Shown piece by piece: positions 20,617 to 29,540 of a stretch of DNA of 64,000 nt. Position numbers and translations under genes: made by a program. The stretch's first letter is position 1. Every line of letters begins with the position of its first letter. Source of the DNA: JAAXGX01 sp965221595 (lineage in GTDB: Bacteria > Acidobacteriota > Vicinamibacteria > Vicinamibacterales > UBA8438); NCBI GenBank assembly GCA_965221595.1, contig OZ244900.1, positions 3,782,001 through 3,846,000 of the forward strand, read 5' to 3'. The notes beneath the pieces were generated by a model. It did not search any database. It was not told the origin of the DNA and saw only the letters and a list, made by a program, of their open reading frames with translations.

Positions 20617-20833
20617 CGCTTCTTTTTTGTCTCCCCGCACTTTTCGCTTGACAGCCTTCTGCGAGGTCCGCTGCCACGCAGTCGAAACCGCGTCAGACCG
20701 GCCTCTTCAGAGCGCTCTGGGCGGGCGCTGGCAGCCGTTCGCCTCCCGGGGAGGGCGCGACGCTGCGGCACGCCCCGATCGGCTGTCCTGGAGCCGTACA
20801 AGCGGTTCAAAAAGTGGAGCTTACAATGAAAGC
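20617..20833. other. Spacer behind the signalling cluster with T-run and HNH-gene -10
   Basis: A T6 run at 20623-20628 just after the vWA stop could end transcription, though I see no strong hairpin in front of it. A TTGACA at 20648-20653 has no partner -10 at normal distance. TACAAT at 20822-20827 sits exactly six bases before the ATG of the HNH gene. Confidence 0.35.
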
Positions 20834-22576
20834 ATGCCTGCTGCTTCCAGCCCCGCATCTGCCTCGTTTTCCCCGCTGCCGGCTGCCACTGCGGCAAGCC
20901 TGTCCGGGCCGCCGCTTCCACCTCTCATGCCCGTGCAGGAGCCCGAGCCGAGCAACGAAGCCCTGGGCAATCGCATCGCCGAGGCTGCCGCCTGCATCCA
21001 GGCCGCCACCTACGAGCTGCTCGTTCTCATCCGCCACTTCGACGAGCGCACCGGCTGGGAAGGCTTCGCCTCCTGCGCCCACTGGCTGAGCTGGCGCATC
21101 GGACTCGCACCCGGACCGGCACGCGAGCACGTCCGCGTGGCGCGCGCCCTCGCCAACCTGCCGCTCCTGAGCGCCGCCATGCAGCGCGGCAAGGTCTCCT
21201 ACTCGAAGGTCCGAGCCGTCACCCGCGTGGCCACCCCCGAGACCGAGCAGGACCTGCTCGACCTCGCCCTCGCCGGCACCGCAGCCCACGTCGAGCAGGT
21301 CGTCCGCTCCTGGCGGCGAGTCGACCGCGCAGCCGAGGCGGCAGAAGACCGCCAGCGGCACGACTCGCGCGCCCTCGACACCTGGGTGGACGACGACGGC
21401 ATGGTCGTGGTCCGCGGCCGGCTGACGCCCGAGGTGGGCGCCGTGCTGCGGCGGGCGCTCGACGCCGCCCTGGACGCGGCGCCGAGCCCGGTGGATGCGG
21501 ACGGGGCCGCCGCGGACACGGCGGACGGCATGGCGCCGAATGTCTCGCAGCGGCGGGCCGACGCGCTGGGCACCGTGGCCGAGTGCGCGCTGGCCGGCGG
21601 CCTCGACAAGGGCACGGCCGGCGACCGCTACCAGGTGGTCGTCCACGTCGACGCCGACACCCTGGCGAACGATACCCCGGCGGATGCGGACGACGGCCGC
21701 GCAGCAGCCGCGACCCCGCTGCGTCCAAGCGGCGGCACCGGCAACGCGGGCACCAGGGCAGGCGACGGACCCGATACTCGGATTTCGCCGCGTCCCAGCG
21801 ACCGCAACGGTGACGAAGACGAGACCGCAATGACCACGGACGGCGCTTCGACGCCGGCGCTGTACGTTCCCGCGGGAACGTACAGGCAGCGCGCCGCGGT
21901 GGCGGACGAAGCCACGGAAGAGACGGTTCCGGCCGCCACACCAGCTCCGGACCCGCCGCGCTCCGACCGTTCACAGCCGGCGCCGGCGAGGCCCACGGCC
22001 TGCCCCGCCGTGACCCGCGGCCAGTCCGCACTCGACGAGGCCGGCGGCATCCGCTTCTCCGCCGAGACGGCCCGGCGGCTGGCCTGCGACGCCGCCAAGG
22101 TCACGATGCAGCACGGGCCGGGCGGCGAGGTCCTCAGCGTCGGCCGCCGGACGCGCACCCTCTCGCCGGCGCTACGCCGTGCGCTGGCCGCCCGCGACCG
22201 GCACTGCCGCTTCCCCGGGTGCACCGCCACGCGCTGCGATGGTCATCACATCCGCCACTGGGCGCGCGGCGGGGCGACGGTGCTCGACAACCTCGTGCTC
22301 CTCTGCCGGCGGCATCACCGGGCGGTGCACGAGGAAGGCTTCGGGGTCACGCTCGGCGACGACGGCGAGGCGCACTTCTTCCGGCCGGACGGCCGACCGC
22401 TGCCGGAAACGCCCGCGTCGCCGACCGTAGCGGGCACGCCGCTGGCACCGGTGACGGCGCGGCTCGCGCGGGCGGGTATCCGCTTCGGCCCGCACACGGC
22501 GACACCGGCGTGGCGGGGCGAGCGGCTCGATGTCGACTGGGCCGTCAGCGTCCTGTGGCGCCGGCGGGGCGGGTAG
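20834..22576 (+). CDS. DUF222 / HNH endonuclease (13E12-repeat family)
   Basis: A 580-residue protein with an N-terminal DUF222 helical domain (about 35-290: ALGNRIAEAAACIQ, FASCAHWLSWRIGLAPG, VRVARALANLPLLSAAM), a variable Ala/Pro/Asp-rich linker of about 130 residues, and a C-terminal HNH nuclease domain (CRFPGCTATRCDGHHIRHWA, then LDNLVLLCRRHHRAVHE). Such genes are often multicopy and scattered, and behave like mobile or selfish elements; their biological role is not settled. The ATG at 20834 is preceded by TACAAT six bases upstream, so the mRNA may be leaderless. The linker contains a 26-bp palindrome. Confidence 0.88.
   Translation: MPAASSPASASFSPLPAATAASLSGPPLPPLMPVQEPEPSNEALGNRIAEAAACIQAATYELLVLIRHFDERTGWEGFASCAHWLSWRIGLAPGPAREHVRVARALANLPLLSAAMQRGKVSYSKVRAVTRVATPETEQDLLDLALAGTAAHVEQVVRSWRRVDRAAEAAEDRQRHDSRALDTWVDDDGMVVVRGRLTPEVGAVLRRALDAALDAAPSPVDADGAAADTADGMAPNVSQRRADALGTVAECALAGGLDKGTAGDRYQVVVHVDADTLANDTPADADDGRAAAATPLRPSGGTGNAGTRAGDGPDTRISPRPSDRNGDEDETAMTTDGASTPALYVPAGTYRQRAAVADEATEETVPAATPAPDPPRSDRSQPAPARPTACPAVTRGQSALDEAGGIRFSAETARRLACDAAKVTMQHGPGGEVLSVGRRTRTLSPALRRALAARDRHCRFPGCTATRCDGHHIRHWARGGATVLDNLVLLCRRHHRAVHEEGFGVTLGDDGEAHFFRPDGRPLPETPASPTVAGTPLAPVTARLARAGIRFGPHTATPAWRGERLDVDWAVSVLWRRRGG
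21860..21885. repeat. Perfect 26-bp palindrome within the HNH gene linker
   Basis: The half-site CTGTACGTTCCCG (21860-21872) is followed directly by its exact reverse complement, with no spacer. It lies in the variable linker region. A palindrome this long is unlikely by chance, even in GC-rich DNA. It could be a recognition or regulatory site. Confidence 0.8.
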
Positions 22577-22777
22577 GCGCCAACCATCGAGTGCTTCTCT
22601 TCCGGCTTCCGCGCACGAACGGCGGGGCCATGCAGACGGTGATCGACTTCGCCGCGCGCTGCGGGTGCTTGTTCTTGACCCGGCGAAGGCGGGGTAAGGC
22701 AGGCGGTTGAGGCGTCCCACCCAGACCCGTTTGGCCACGGGCCGGAGCCACGGTGTAGATGTAGACGGCGGCCGTCA
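22577..22777. other. Gap between HNH gene and the PQQ pseudogene
   Basis: About 200 bases with no supportable gene, repeat or promoter. It probably contains the deleted end of the decayed dehydrogenase, but I cannot recognise it in any frame. Confidence 0.4.
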
Positions 22778-23583
22778 CCGCCACGGGGAGACGTGGACCC
22801 GGCGGGCGGTGGGCAGCGTGCCCCAGGTTTCGCCGCCGGGGTCGTCGGCCCCGGCCGCCGTGTAGGTCCGCCAGCGCTCGGTCCCGGAATCGGCGGCGTG
22901 GGCGGCGACGAAGCAGCGGGCCTCCAGGCTGGAGGAGCTGCAGGCGCGTCCGCTGACCACGTTCCCGTTGACGATCAGCGCGCCCGAAGAGTGGCTGATC
23001 CCTTCGCGGTAGTCCGCCGTGCGCGACTCCCACGCCAGCTCGCCGCTGCGGGCGTCGACGGCGATGAGGTGCGCGTCGGCGGTCAGTTGATACACGTGGT
23101 GGCCGTACAGCGCCAGGTTGCGCGTGCGCCCCCCACCCGCGCGTACTCCCGCAGGTCGCCCGGCACCTCCCGCGAGAAGTCCCAGATGAGATCGCCGGTG
23201 GCGGCGTCGATGGCCTGCAGGTGATCCGAGCCGGGGTGGGCGATGTACATCACACCGTCGTAGACCAGCGGTCGAAGCTCCTGGTCCCACTCGTCCATCG
23301 CGCGCATCCAGGCGAGGCGGAGCCGGCCGACGTTCTCGCGCGTGATCTGATCGAGTGGGCTGAAGGCCTGCAGGTCTTAGGTGCGGTAGGCCATCAGCCA
23401 GTCGGCCGGGGCGGGATTGCGAAGCATCGCGTCCGTGACCGGGACGAACTGCTCTGCCTGCGCGGCGGACCGGCCGGCAGCGGCCAGCTCGACATCCGCG
23501 CCGGGTCCGGCGGGACCGCCCCCGGTCAACCACAGCAGCACGACGACGGTGCCCGCACACGCCGGGGTGAGTGCCTTCAGCAT
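22778..23583 (-). pseudogene. Decayed PQQ-dependent dehydrogenase
   Basis: The remnant begins with a signal peptide (MLKALTPACAGTVVVLLWLT) and ADWLMAYRT, where family members continue Tyr-x-x-Gln-x-(Y/F)SPL; here TAC has become a TAA stop (23377-23379). Reading on gives DLQAFSPLDQITRENVGRL and DHLQAIDAATGDLIWDFSRE. A frameshift at a run of six C (23129-23134) then moves homology to another frame (TRNLALYGHHVYQLTADAHL, VDARSGELAWES). Similarity stops at GGETWGTLP, well short of the usual 550-600 residues. A stop, a frameshift and a truncation argue for a real pseudogene; the frameshift alone could be a sequencing error. Confidence 0.8.
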
Positions 23584-23654
23584 GTCGTTCCTCTCCTTTC
23601 TCCTGATGCCGTGCTCCGGGGCGTCGCGCAGCAGCAGCGGCCCGCTCCCGTTGC

Positions 23655-23660
23655 TATGAT
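23655..23660 (+). promoter_or_regulatory. -10 hexamer six bases before ppk1 start
   Basis: TATGAT (5 of 6 to consensus) followed by GCATGC and then the GTG start. Transcription would begin at or next to the start codon, giving a leaderless mRNA. No -35 match is evident. Confidence 0.45.
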
Positions 23661-23666
23661 GCATGC

Positions 23667-25808
23667 GTGTCCACCGCCGGCAACAGCCAGGTCGGGCGGG
23701 CGCCGACGCCGCGCCGCGCGGTGCGGGCGCGTCGCGAATCCGAGCCGGACCTCACGGACACCCGCTTCTACATCAACCGCGAGCTGAGCTGGCTCGAGTT
23801 CAATCAGCGCGTCCTGCTCCAGGCGCTCGACCCGGCCCATCCGCTGCTCGAGCGCGTGAAGTTCCTGTCGATCGTCGCGACGAACCTCGACGAGTTCTTC
23901 ATGGTGCGCGTCGCCACCCTGTTGCGCAAGTTCCGGGCCGCGTCCGGCGACGTGTCGCCCGACGGGCTCGACACCGGGCAGCAGCTCGACGCCATCCGCG
24001 AGCGTGCGGCGCAGATGCTGCGCGACATGTCCGGCTGCTGGACGACGGTGCTCCAGCCGGCCCTGGCGCAGCACGACATCCAGTTCCTCGAGCGCGCCGC
24101 GTATTCGGATGCGGTGCGCGACCACCTCCGCACGTACTTCCGCAAGAACGTTCACCCGGTGCTGACTCCGCTGGCGTTCGATCCCGGCCACCCGTTTCCG
24201 TACATCTCCAACCTGAGCATGAATCTCGCCGTGGTGGTGAGCCACGGCGGCCGCACCCGGTTCGCGCGCGTCAAACTCCCGGACGTGCTCCCGCGGTTCA
24301 TCCCGCTGCCCGCGCAGCTCGCGGGTTTCCCCGGAGACACGTTCGTCTTCCTCGAGGACGTGGTCCGGGAGCAGATCGGCATGCTGTTTCCCGGCGCCAC
24401 CTTGCAGGGCGCCCACCTGTTCCGCATCGTCCGCGACACGGACATGGTGATTCAAGAGGACGAAGCGGACGACCTGCTCGAATCGGTCGACCGGACGCTG
24501 AAGGAGCTGCGCTACGGCGCCCTGTCGCAGCTCGTCGTCGAGGCGACCATGCCCGACCGCGTGCTCAACATCCTGCTCGAGAACTTCGAGATCGAGGAGA
24601 GCGTGGTCGAGCGCACGGCGTCGCGGATGGGATACGGCCACTGGCAGGCCCTGTCGCGCCTGCTCCATCGGCCGAAGCTGAAGGACGCGCCGTTCCTGCC
24701 CCGCGGCCTCTGGTCGAACGCCGATCGCGACGCCATCTTCGACGAGATCCGCGAGCGTGACCACCTGGTGCACCACCCCTTCGATTCGTTCGCATCGGTG
24801 GAGGCGTTCCTGCGCGCCGCGGTCGAGGATTCGCACGTCATCGCCATCAAGATGACGCTCTACCGCATCGGTTCCGACTCGCCGCTGGTCGACCTGCTGA
24901 TCGAGGCGGCCGAGGCCGGCAAGCAGGTGGCCGTGCTCGTCGAGCTCAAGGCCCGCTTCGACGAGCGCAACAACATCGTGTGGGCGCACCGGATGGAATC
25001 GGCCGGCATCCACGTGGTCTACGGCCTGGTCAATCTGAAGACCCACTGCAAGCTGTGCCTCGTCGTCCGCAAGGAGAGCGACGGCATCGTGCGCTACGCG
25101 CACGTCGGGACCGGCAACTACAACGGGGTGACTGCGAACATCTACACCGACTTCGGGCTCTTCACGGCCAACCCGGCCGTCCTCGAAGAGGTCAGCGAGG
25201 TGTTCAACTACCTCACCGGCTACTCGAACAAGCAGGACTACCGCGAGCTGCTCGTCGCGCCGCTCAACCTCCGCTCCGGCTTCACCGCCATGGTGGACCG
25301 CGAGGCGGCGCATGCGCGCGCCGGCCGACCCGCCCGGATCATCATCAAGAACAACTCGGTCGCGGACCCGGACATGATCCGCGTGCTGTACCGCGCGTCG
25401 CGGGCCGGTGTGCGCATCGACCTGATCGTGCGCGGCGTATGCTGCCTGCGCCCCGGCATTCCGGGCGTGAGCGAGAACATCCGCGTCCGCTCCATCGTCG
25501 GACGCTTCCTGGAGCACTCCCGCCTCTACTACTTCGAGAACGGCGGCAGTCCGGAGCTGCTCTTCGGCAGCGCGGATCTCATGGAGCGCAACCTGGACCG
25601 GCGCGTCGAGGTGCTGTGCTTCGTCCGCGATCCCGCGCTCCGCACCGATCTGCGGGACAACGTGCTGGGAACGCTGCTCGCGGACAACAGCCGCTCCATG
25701 GAGCTGGCGACGAACGGGAGCTACCACGCGGTCGAGAAGCAGCCGGGCGATCCGGCGATCGACGCCCAGGCCGAGCTGCTGCCCCGGCACACTGCCGCCG
25801 AGGGGTAG
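23667..25808 (+). CDS. ppk1: Polyphosphate kinase 1
   Basis: A 713-residue enzyme that reversibly makes polyphosphate from ATP. The N-domain begins FYINRELSWLEFNQRVLLQA. The catalytic C-domains hold the phosphorylated His in LVNLKTHCKLCLVVRKE and the second essential His in GRFLEHSRLYYFENG. The NKQDYRELLVAPLNLRSGF and GTGNYNGVTANIYTDF blocks are family signatures. The start is a GTG at 23667 without a ribosome site but with a -10-like hexamer six bases upstream. The gene stands alone; no ppx or PHO genes are adjacent. Confidence 0.96.
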   Translation: MSTAGNSQVGRAPTPRRAVRARRESEPDLTDTRFYINRELSWLEFNQRVLLQALDPAHPLLERVKFLSIVATNLDEFFMVRVATLLRKFRAASGDVSPDGLDTGQQLDAIRERAAQMLRDMSGCWTTVLQPALAQHDIQFLERAAYSDAVRDHLRTYFRKNVHPVLTPLAFDPGHPFPYISNLSMNLAVVVSHGGRTRFARVKLPDVLPRFIPLPAQLAGFPGDTFVFLEDVVREQIGMLFPGATLQGAHLFRIVRDTDMVIQEDEADDLLESVDRTLKELRYGALSQLVVEATMPDRVLNILLENFEIEESVVERTASRMGYGHWQALSRLLHRPKLKDAPFLPRGLWSNADRDAIFDEIRERDHLVHHPFDSFASVEAFLRAAVEDSHVIAIKMTLYRIGSDSPLVDLLIEAAEAGKQVAVLVELKARFDERNNIVWAHRMESAGIHVVYGLVNLKTHCKLCLVVRKESDGIVRYAHVGTGNYNGVTANIYTDFGLFTANPAVLEEVSEVFNYLTGYSNKQDYRELLVAPLNLRSGFTAMVDREAAHARAGRPARIIIKNNSVADPDMIRVLYRASRAGVRIDLIVRGVCCLRPGIPGVSENIRVRSIVGRFLEHSRLYYFENGGSPELLFGSADLMERNLDRRVEVLCFVRDPALRTDLRDNVLGTLLADNSRSMELATNGSYHAVEKQPGDPAIDAQAELLPRHTAAEG

Positions 25809-25945
25809 CCGGGAGGCGGCGCGGGACGACGGGTGCCGCGAGCGTACGCCAGGGGTCCGGGGCGCAGTCTGCAGGGAGCCGTCCGCCGCGCGATTGACAT
25901 CTCCCGGACGCGCGGTATTTACTGGGGGCGATGAAGGAGGCCCGC
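25809..25945. other. Short gap behind ppk1 with possible degenerate repeat
   Basis: Between ppk1 and the next gene, 25854-25897 contains GTCCGGGGCGCAG, then CCGTCC and CGATTGA, the same blocks in the same order as the post-stop repeat at 6985 but with extra bases between them. Orientation is opposite to the upstream gene. Nothing else is recognisable. Confidence 0.3.
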
Positions 25946-26917
25946 ATGAGCACGAGAGTCCTGGCACCCGTCTGCACGCTCGTTGCGGTGACACTGGTGG
26001 TTCTGATGCCAGCCGTCGCGGCTGCCCAGGACGAGGCGTTCACACCCGGGCGCACCCCCTGGGGCGATCCCGACCTGCGCGGTCACTGGCTGCCGGGCAC
26101 GGCGGCGCCGATGGAGACGCCCAGCGGCGGCGAGGCTTGGGTTCGTCCACCGGAGGAACGTGAACTCGGCCCCCGCTTCCGGTTCTTCCCCGGCCATTCC
26201 GATGCGCCGGACATCACGCGGCAGGAACGGCCCATGGTGATCGATCCGCCCGACGGCAGGATCCCGCTCCAGGCCTGGGCCGCGGAGCGGCGCGAAGAGA
26301 TCATGGCACGGCGCGACGAACTCGAGTTCCTCGATCCCCGCGTCAAGTGTCTGCCGGCGGCCGTGCCGCGCGGCAACCTCCCCGTGGGCTACAACACCTA
26401 CCAGTTCCTGCAGACGCCCGAGGCCGTCATCCTGCTCTACGAATGGAACCACCTGTTCCGCTACATCCCGCTCGGCGACAGTCCGCACGTGGCGTCGGAC
26501 ATTCGCCTCGGCATGGGCGATTCGCGCGGCCGCTGGGAGGGCGATACGCTCGTCGTCGACGTGACCAACTTCACGGAGAACACGTGGGTGGTCGGACACG
26601 GGGCGCCCGCCGAGAATGCGCCGGCCAGCTCGTTCACCTCCGGCCACGGCGTGTTCCACAGCGACGAGCTGCGCGTCGTCGAGCGTTTCACGCTCATCGA
26701 CGAGGACACGATTCACTACGAGGCAACCATCACCGACCCGAAGGTGTTCACGAGACCCTGGACCATCTCGTACAACGCCTTCATGCGCGGTGAGGAAGGT
26801 CATATGTTGTATGAATACGCGTGCCACGAGGGTAACGCCCGCAACCTCAGGCTGATGACGGGTACCGACACCGAGGCGCAGGTGGCACTCGAGCACGTCG
26901 TGAGAGTAGGCAAGTAG
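25946..26917 (+). CDS. Secreted protein of unknown function
   Basis: A 323-residue protein with a clear signal peptide (STRVLAPVCTLVAVTLVVLM ending at AVAAAQ). The mature part starts FTPGRTPWGDPDLRGHWLP, a pattern I associate with uncharacterised exported proteins of Acidobacteriota and related soil or marine bacteria. Further blocks are GRWEGDTLVVDVTNFTENTW and DEDTIHYEATITDPKVFTRP. No catalytic motif is recognised. ATG at 25946 is chosen over 25931 because AAGGAGG lies 5 bases before it. It is followed 13 bases later by a DUF6152 gene, and a beta-propeller lipoprotein comes next, so the three may act together in the periplasm. Confidence 0.8.
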   Translation: MSTRVLAPVCTLVAVTLVVLMPAVAAAQDEAFTPGRTPWGDPDLRGHWLPGTAAPMETPSGGEAWVRPPEERELGPRFRFFPGHSDAPDITRQERPMVIDPPDGRIPLQAWAAERREEIMARRDELEFLDPRVKCLPAAVPRGNLPVGYNTYQFLQTPEAVILLYEWNHLFRYIPLGDSPHVASDIRLGMGDSRGRWEGDTLVVDVTNFTENTWVVGHGAPAENAPASSFTSGHGVFHSDELRVVERFTLIDEDTIHYEATITDPKVFTRPWTISYNAFMRGEEGHMLYEYACHEGNARNLRLMTGTDTEAQVALEHVVRVGK

Positions 26918-26930
26918 GAGGACGAGAACG

Positions 26931-27338
26931 ATGCGTACTACCATCTCTGTTGCGATCCTGGGTCTGGGTCTGCTGCTGGCTCCCCCGCCGGCGGACGCGC
27001 ATCACGCGTTCTCAGCCGAGTTCGACGCCGACCGGCCGCTGCAGCTTCTCGGCACGGTGACCCGCACCGAGTGGATCAACCCGCACTCCTGGATCCACAT
27101 CGACGTCGAGGACGACGACGGCAACGTCGAGAGTTGGGCCATCGAGTGCGGCGCGCCCAACGCCCTCATCCGCCGCGGCCTCAACAAGAATTCGATCCCA
27201 GCCGGGACCGTGCTGGTCGTCGACGGCTTCGGCGCCAAAGACGGCTCGAACACCGCCAACGCCCGCGACATCACGCTGCCCGACGGCTCGCAGTTCTACG
27301 TCGGCTCGTCCGGCACCGGCGCGCCCGGCCAGCCCTAG
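26931..27338 (+). CDS. DUF6152 family exported protein
   Basis: A 135-residue protein with a signal peptide (LGLGLLLAPPPADA) and the typical mature start HHAFSAEFDADRPLQLLGTV, then EWINPHSWIHIDV and IECGAPNALIRRG. This is the DUF6152 pattern, function unknown; the fold is probably an OB-like beta barrel. GGAGG precedes the ATG. It is translated from the same likely mRNA as the upstream secreted protein. Confidence 0.85.
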   Translation: MRTTISVAILGLGLLLAPPPADAHHAFSAEFDADRPLQLLGTVTRTEWINPHSWIHIDVEDDDGNVESWAIECGAPNALIRRGLNKNSIPAGTVLVVDGFGAKDGSNTANARDITLPDGSQFYVGSSGTGAPGQP

Positions 27339-27430
27339 CTTCCCGTCCCCACCGCGTGTTCCGCGCGGTGGGGACACCTTTCGGCTGCGGCGGCGGCGCA
27401 TGGTATGCCGCGGCCCAAGGAGAAACACAG

Positions 27431-28552
27431 ATGAAATGGACGACGCTGCTCGGGGCGTCCCTGCTTGCGCTGGCCGTGGCGGCCTGCGGCGGTCCGGTCG
27501 ACGAGCCCATGCCGGAACCGGAAGCCTCCGGTCCCAGCCATCCGCTGTTCGAGCTGGATCCGAACTGGCCGGCTCTCCCCAACGGCTGGGTCACCGGTGA
27601 GGTCTCGTCAGTGGCAGTCGACCGCCGCGACCACATCTGGGTGCTGCACCGTCCGCACACTGTGCCGGAGGAGAATCGGGGCAACGCCGCGCCGCCGATC
27701 ATCGAGTTCGACGACACGGGCGCGTTCGTCAACGCCTGGGGCGGCCAGGCCGAGGGGTACGACTGGCCCTGGAACGAGCATGGCCTGTTCGTGGACCACA
27801 ACGGTCACGTGTGGATCGGCGGGAACAACCCGACCGGCCGCACGCCCCCGTCGGAGGTCGAGGACAACATGTTGCTCAAGTTCACCAACACCGGTGAGCT
27901 GCTGCTGCAGATCGGCGGGCGCAACCTGGGCACCGACAACCTCACCACCGACAGCGTGCGGAAGTCGGCGGAGATGTTCGTCTACGAGCCGACGAACGAG
28001 GTGTTCGTGGCCGACGGATACGGCAACCGCCGGGTCATCGTGTTCGACGCGGACACTGGCGAGTTCAAGCGCATGTGGGCCGCCTTCGGCCAGGAACCGA
28101 GCGACACCGAACCCGAGGCCGATCCGGACGACCCGAACGGCCCGCCCTGGTTCGGCACGGTGCACGCCATCGAGGTGTCGAACGACGGGCTCGTCTACGT
28201 GGGCGACCGCAACAACAGCCGCATCCAGGTCTTCGACCTCGACGGCAACTACCAACAACAGGTCTTCGTGAACCAGTTCGAGGGGCGCTCGCTGACCTGC
28301 GCCGGCATCGCGTTCTCGCCCGACCCCGAGCAGCAGTTCATGTACGTGGCCGACCAGGCGAATCTGCACATCCACGTGCTCGATCGCCAGACGCTCGAAG
28401 TGCTCGACTCGTGGGGCGAGCTGGGGCAGGCACCGGGCGACTTCGACGCGTTGCACCACTTGGCGGTCGACAGCCGGGGCAACCTCTATACGGCGGAGGC
28501 TCAGCGCAACCACCGCGCGCAGCGGTTCCTCTACACGGGCATGTCGCAGTAG
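27431..28552 (+). CDS. NHL-repeat beta-propeller lipoprotein
   Basis: A 373-residue lipoprotein: LLALAVAACGG is a lipobox with the lipidated Cys at about residue 19. The mature part has NHL-type propeller blades, each with a hydrophobic strand and G-N-x-R or R-I-Q-V-F pattern (VSSVAVDRRDHIWVLHRP, FVADGYGNRRVIVFD, VYVGDRNNSRIQVFDLDGNY, LAVDSRGNLYTAEAQ). Resemblance is to peptidyl-amidating lyase or 6-bladed propellers, but an enzymatic role cannot be claimed. AAGGAG lies 7 bases upstream of the ATG. Confidence 0.85.
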   Translation: MKWTTLLGASLLALAVAACGGPVDEPMPEPEASGPSHPLFELDPNWPALPNGWVTGEVSSVAVDRRDHIWVLHRPHTVPEENRGNAAPPIIEFDDTGAFVNAWGGQAEGYDWPWNEHGLFVDHNGHVWIGGNNPTGRTPPSEVEDNMLLKFTNTGELLLQIGGRNLGTDNLTTDSVRKSAEMFVYEPTNEVFVADGYGNRRVIVFDADTGEFKRMWAAFGQEPSDTEPEADPDDPNGPPWFGTVHAIEVSNDGLVYVGDRNNSRIQVFDLDGNYQQQVFVNQFEGRSLTCAGIAFSPDPEQQFMYVADQANLHIHVLDRQTLEVLDSWGELGQAPGDFDALHHLAVDSRGNLYTAEAQRNHRAQRFLYTGMSQ

Positions 28553-28589
28553 GGCGCGCGAGGCGCGCACGGCGGCGGTCGATTGGAAC

Positions 28590-29540
28590 TCAGCGCGCGG
28601 CGGTCCGAGCGGCGGCGGTCCGGCGCCTCAGGATGATCCAGTGCGGGCACTTCACCGTGTCCGCGTACAGCCGTTCGCAGTCGTCGCACCGCACGCACTC
28701 GGTCATGACAATCTGCGGGCCGCGAATGGCCCCCCATTCGCAGGTCTTCTCGCAGATCTTGCACGTGTTGCATTCGGACCAGCGCTTGATCCGAAACACG
28801 GTCAACTTCGAGATCAGCCCCAGGAAGGCGCCGACCGGGCACAGGAAGCGGCAGTAGAGGTTGCGGACGAAGACCGTCGCGACGAGCAGCACAGCGAGGC
28901 CGGCCCACATGCCGGTCGAGGCTTGGCGGGTGAACATCCAGAACGGCTCGACGTAGCGGTACGCCGCGATGTCCGAGGTCAGCAGGAAGTAGCTCAGCGT
29001 CGCGCCGAGCAGCCCGAACTTCACCAGCGCCGCCCGCCGCTCTAGCCACGCCGGGACCTCGACACGCAGCCGGGCCGGGACGATCCGGTCCATGAGCTGC
29101 GTCAGCGCTCCGAATGCGCAGACGCGTCCGCAGTACAGCCGCCCCCACAGCACCGTCGTCACCAGGGTGAAGCCGGCGAACAGGTACCACGCCAGGCTGT
29201 ACTTGAAGACCGGCAGGTTGCCGGCCAGCAGGCCGTAGACGTTGACTACCGATACGAGCTGGCTCTTGGTGAACCCCAGATAGACGATGGCGACCACGAG
29301 CGTGACGTACTTCAGGGCGACACTTTTGCGGAAGAAGCTCACCAGGGCCAGGGCGGCGAAGGCCGTGAACAGCAGCAGATCCGAGGCCTGATCGCGCAGC
29401 AGCGTGCCCCAGGTCTCCGGCTCCTCCAGGTCGTCCTCGAACCCCCACGGGTCGACCTCCGGTTCCGGCTGGGCGGAAGCGGCCGCCGGAATGGCCGTCG
29501 CCGCGGCGAGCAGCACGATGGCCGCGATGACGCACCGCAT
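28590..29540 (-). CDS. NosR/NirI-type 4Fe-4S membrane protein (C-terminal half equivalent)
   Basis: A 316-residue inner-membrane iron-sulfur protein with an N-terminal signal or helix, then about five more helices, with CxxxCP-type segments in YCGRVCAFGALTQLMD and YCRFLCPVGAFLGLISKL. C-terminal ferredoxin-like clusters are seen in CNTCKICEKTCEW and CVRCDDCERLYADTVKCP. This matches the membrane and ferredoxin half of NosR/NirI. The FMN half is a separate gene directly upstream, joined by a TGATG overlap. No nos genes are in the window, so the electron acceptor is unknown. Confidence 0.85.
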   Translation of the reverse strand: MRCVIAAIVLLAAATAIPAAASAQPEPEVDPWGFEDDLEEPETWGTLLRDQASDLLLFTAFAALALVSFFRKSVALKYVTLVVAIVYLGFTKSQLVSVVNVYGLLAGNLPVFKYSLAWYLFAGFTLVTTVLWGRLYCGRVCAFGALTQLMDRIVPARLRVEVPAWLERRAALVKFGLLGATLSYFLLTSDIAAYRYVEPFWMFTRQASTGMWAGLAVLLVATVFVRNLYCRFLCPVGAFLGLISKLTVFRIKRWSECNTCKICEKTCEWGAIRGPQIVMTECVRCDDCERLYADTVKCPHWIILRRRTAAARTAAR

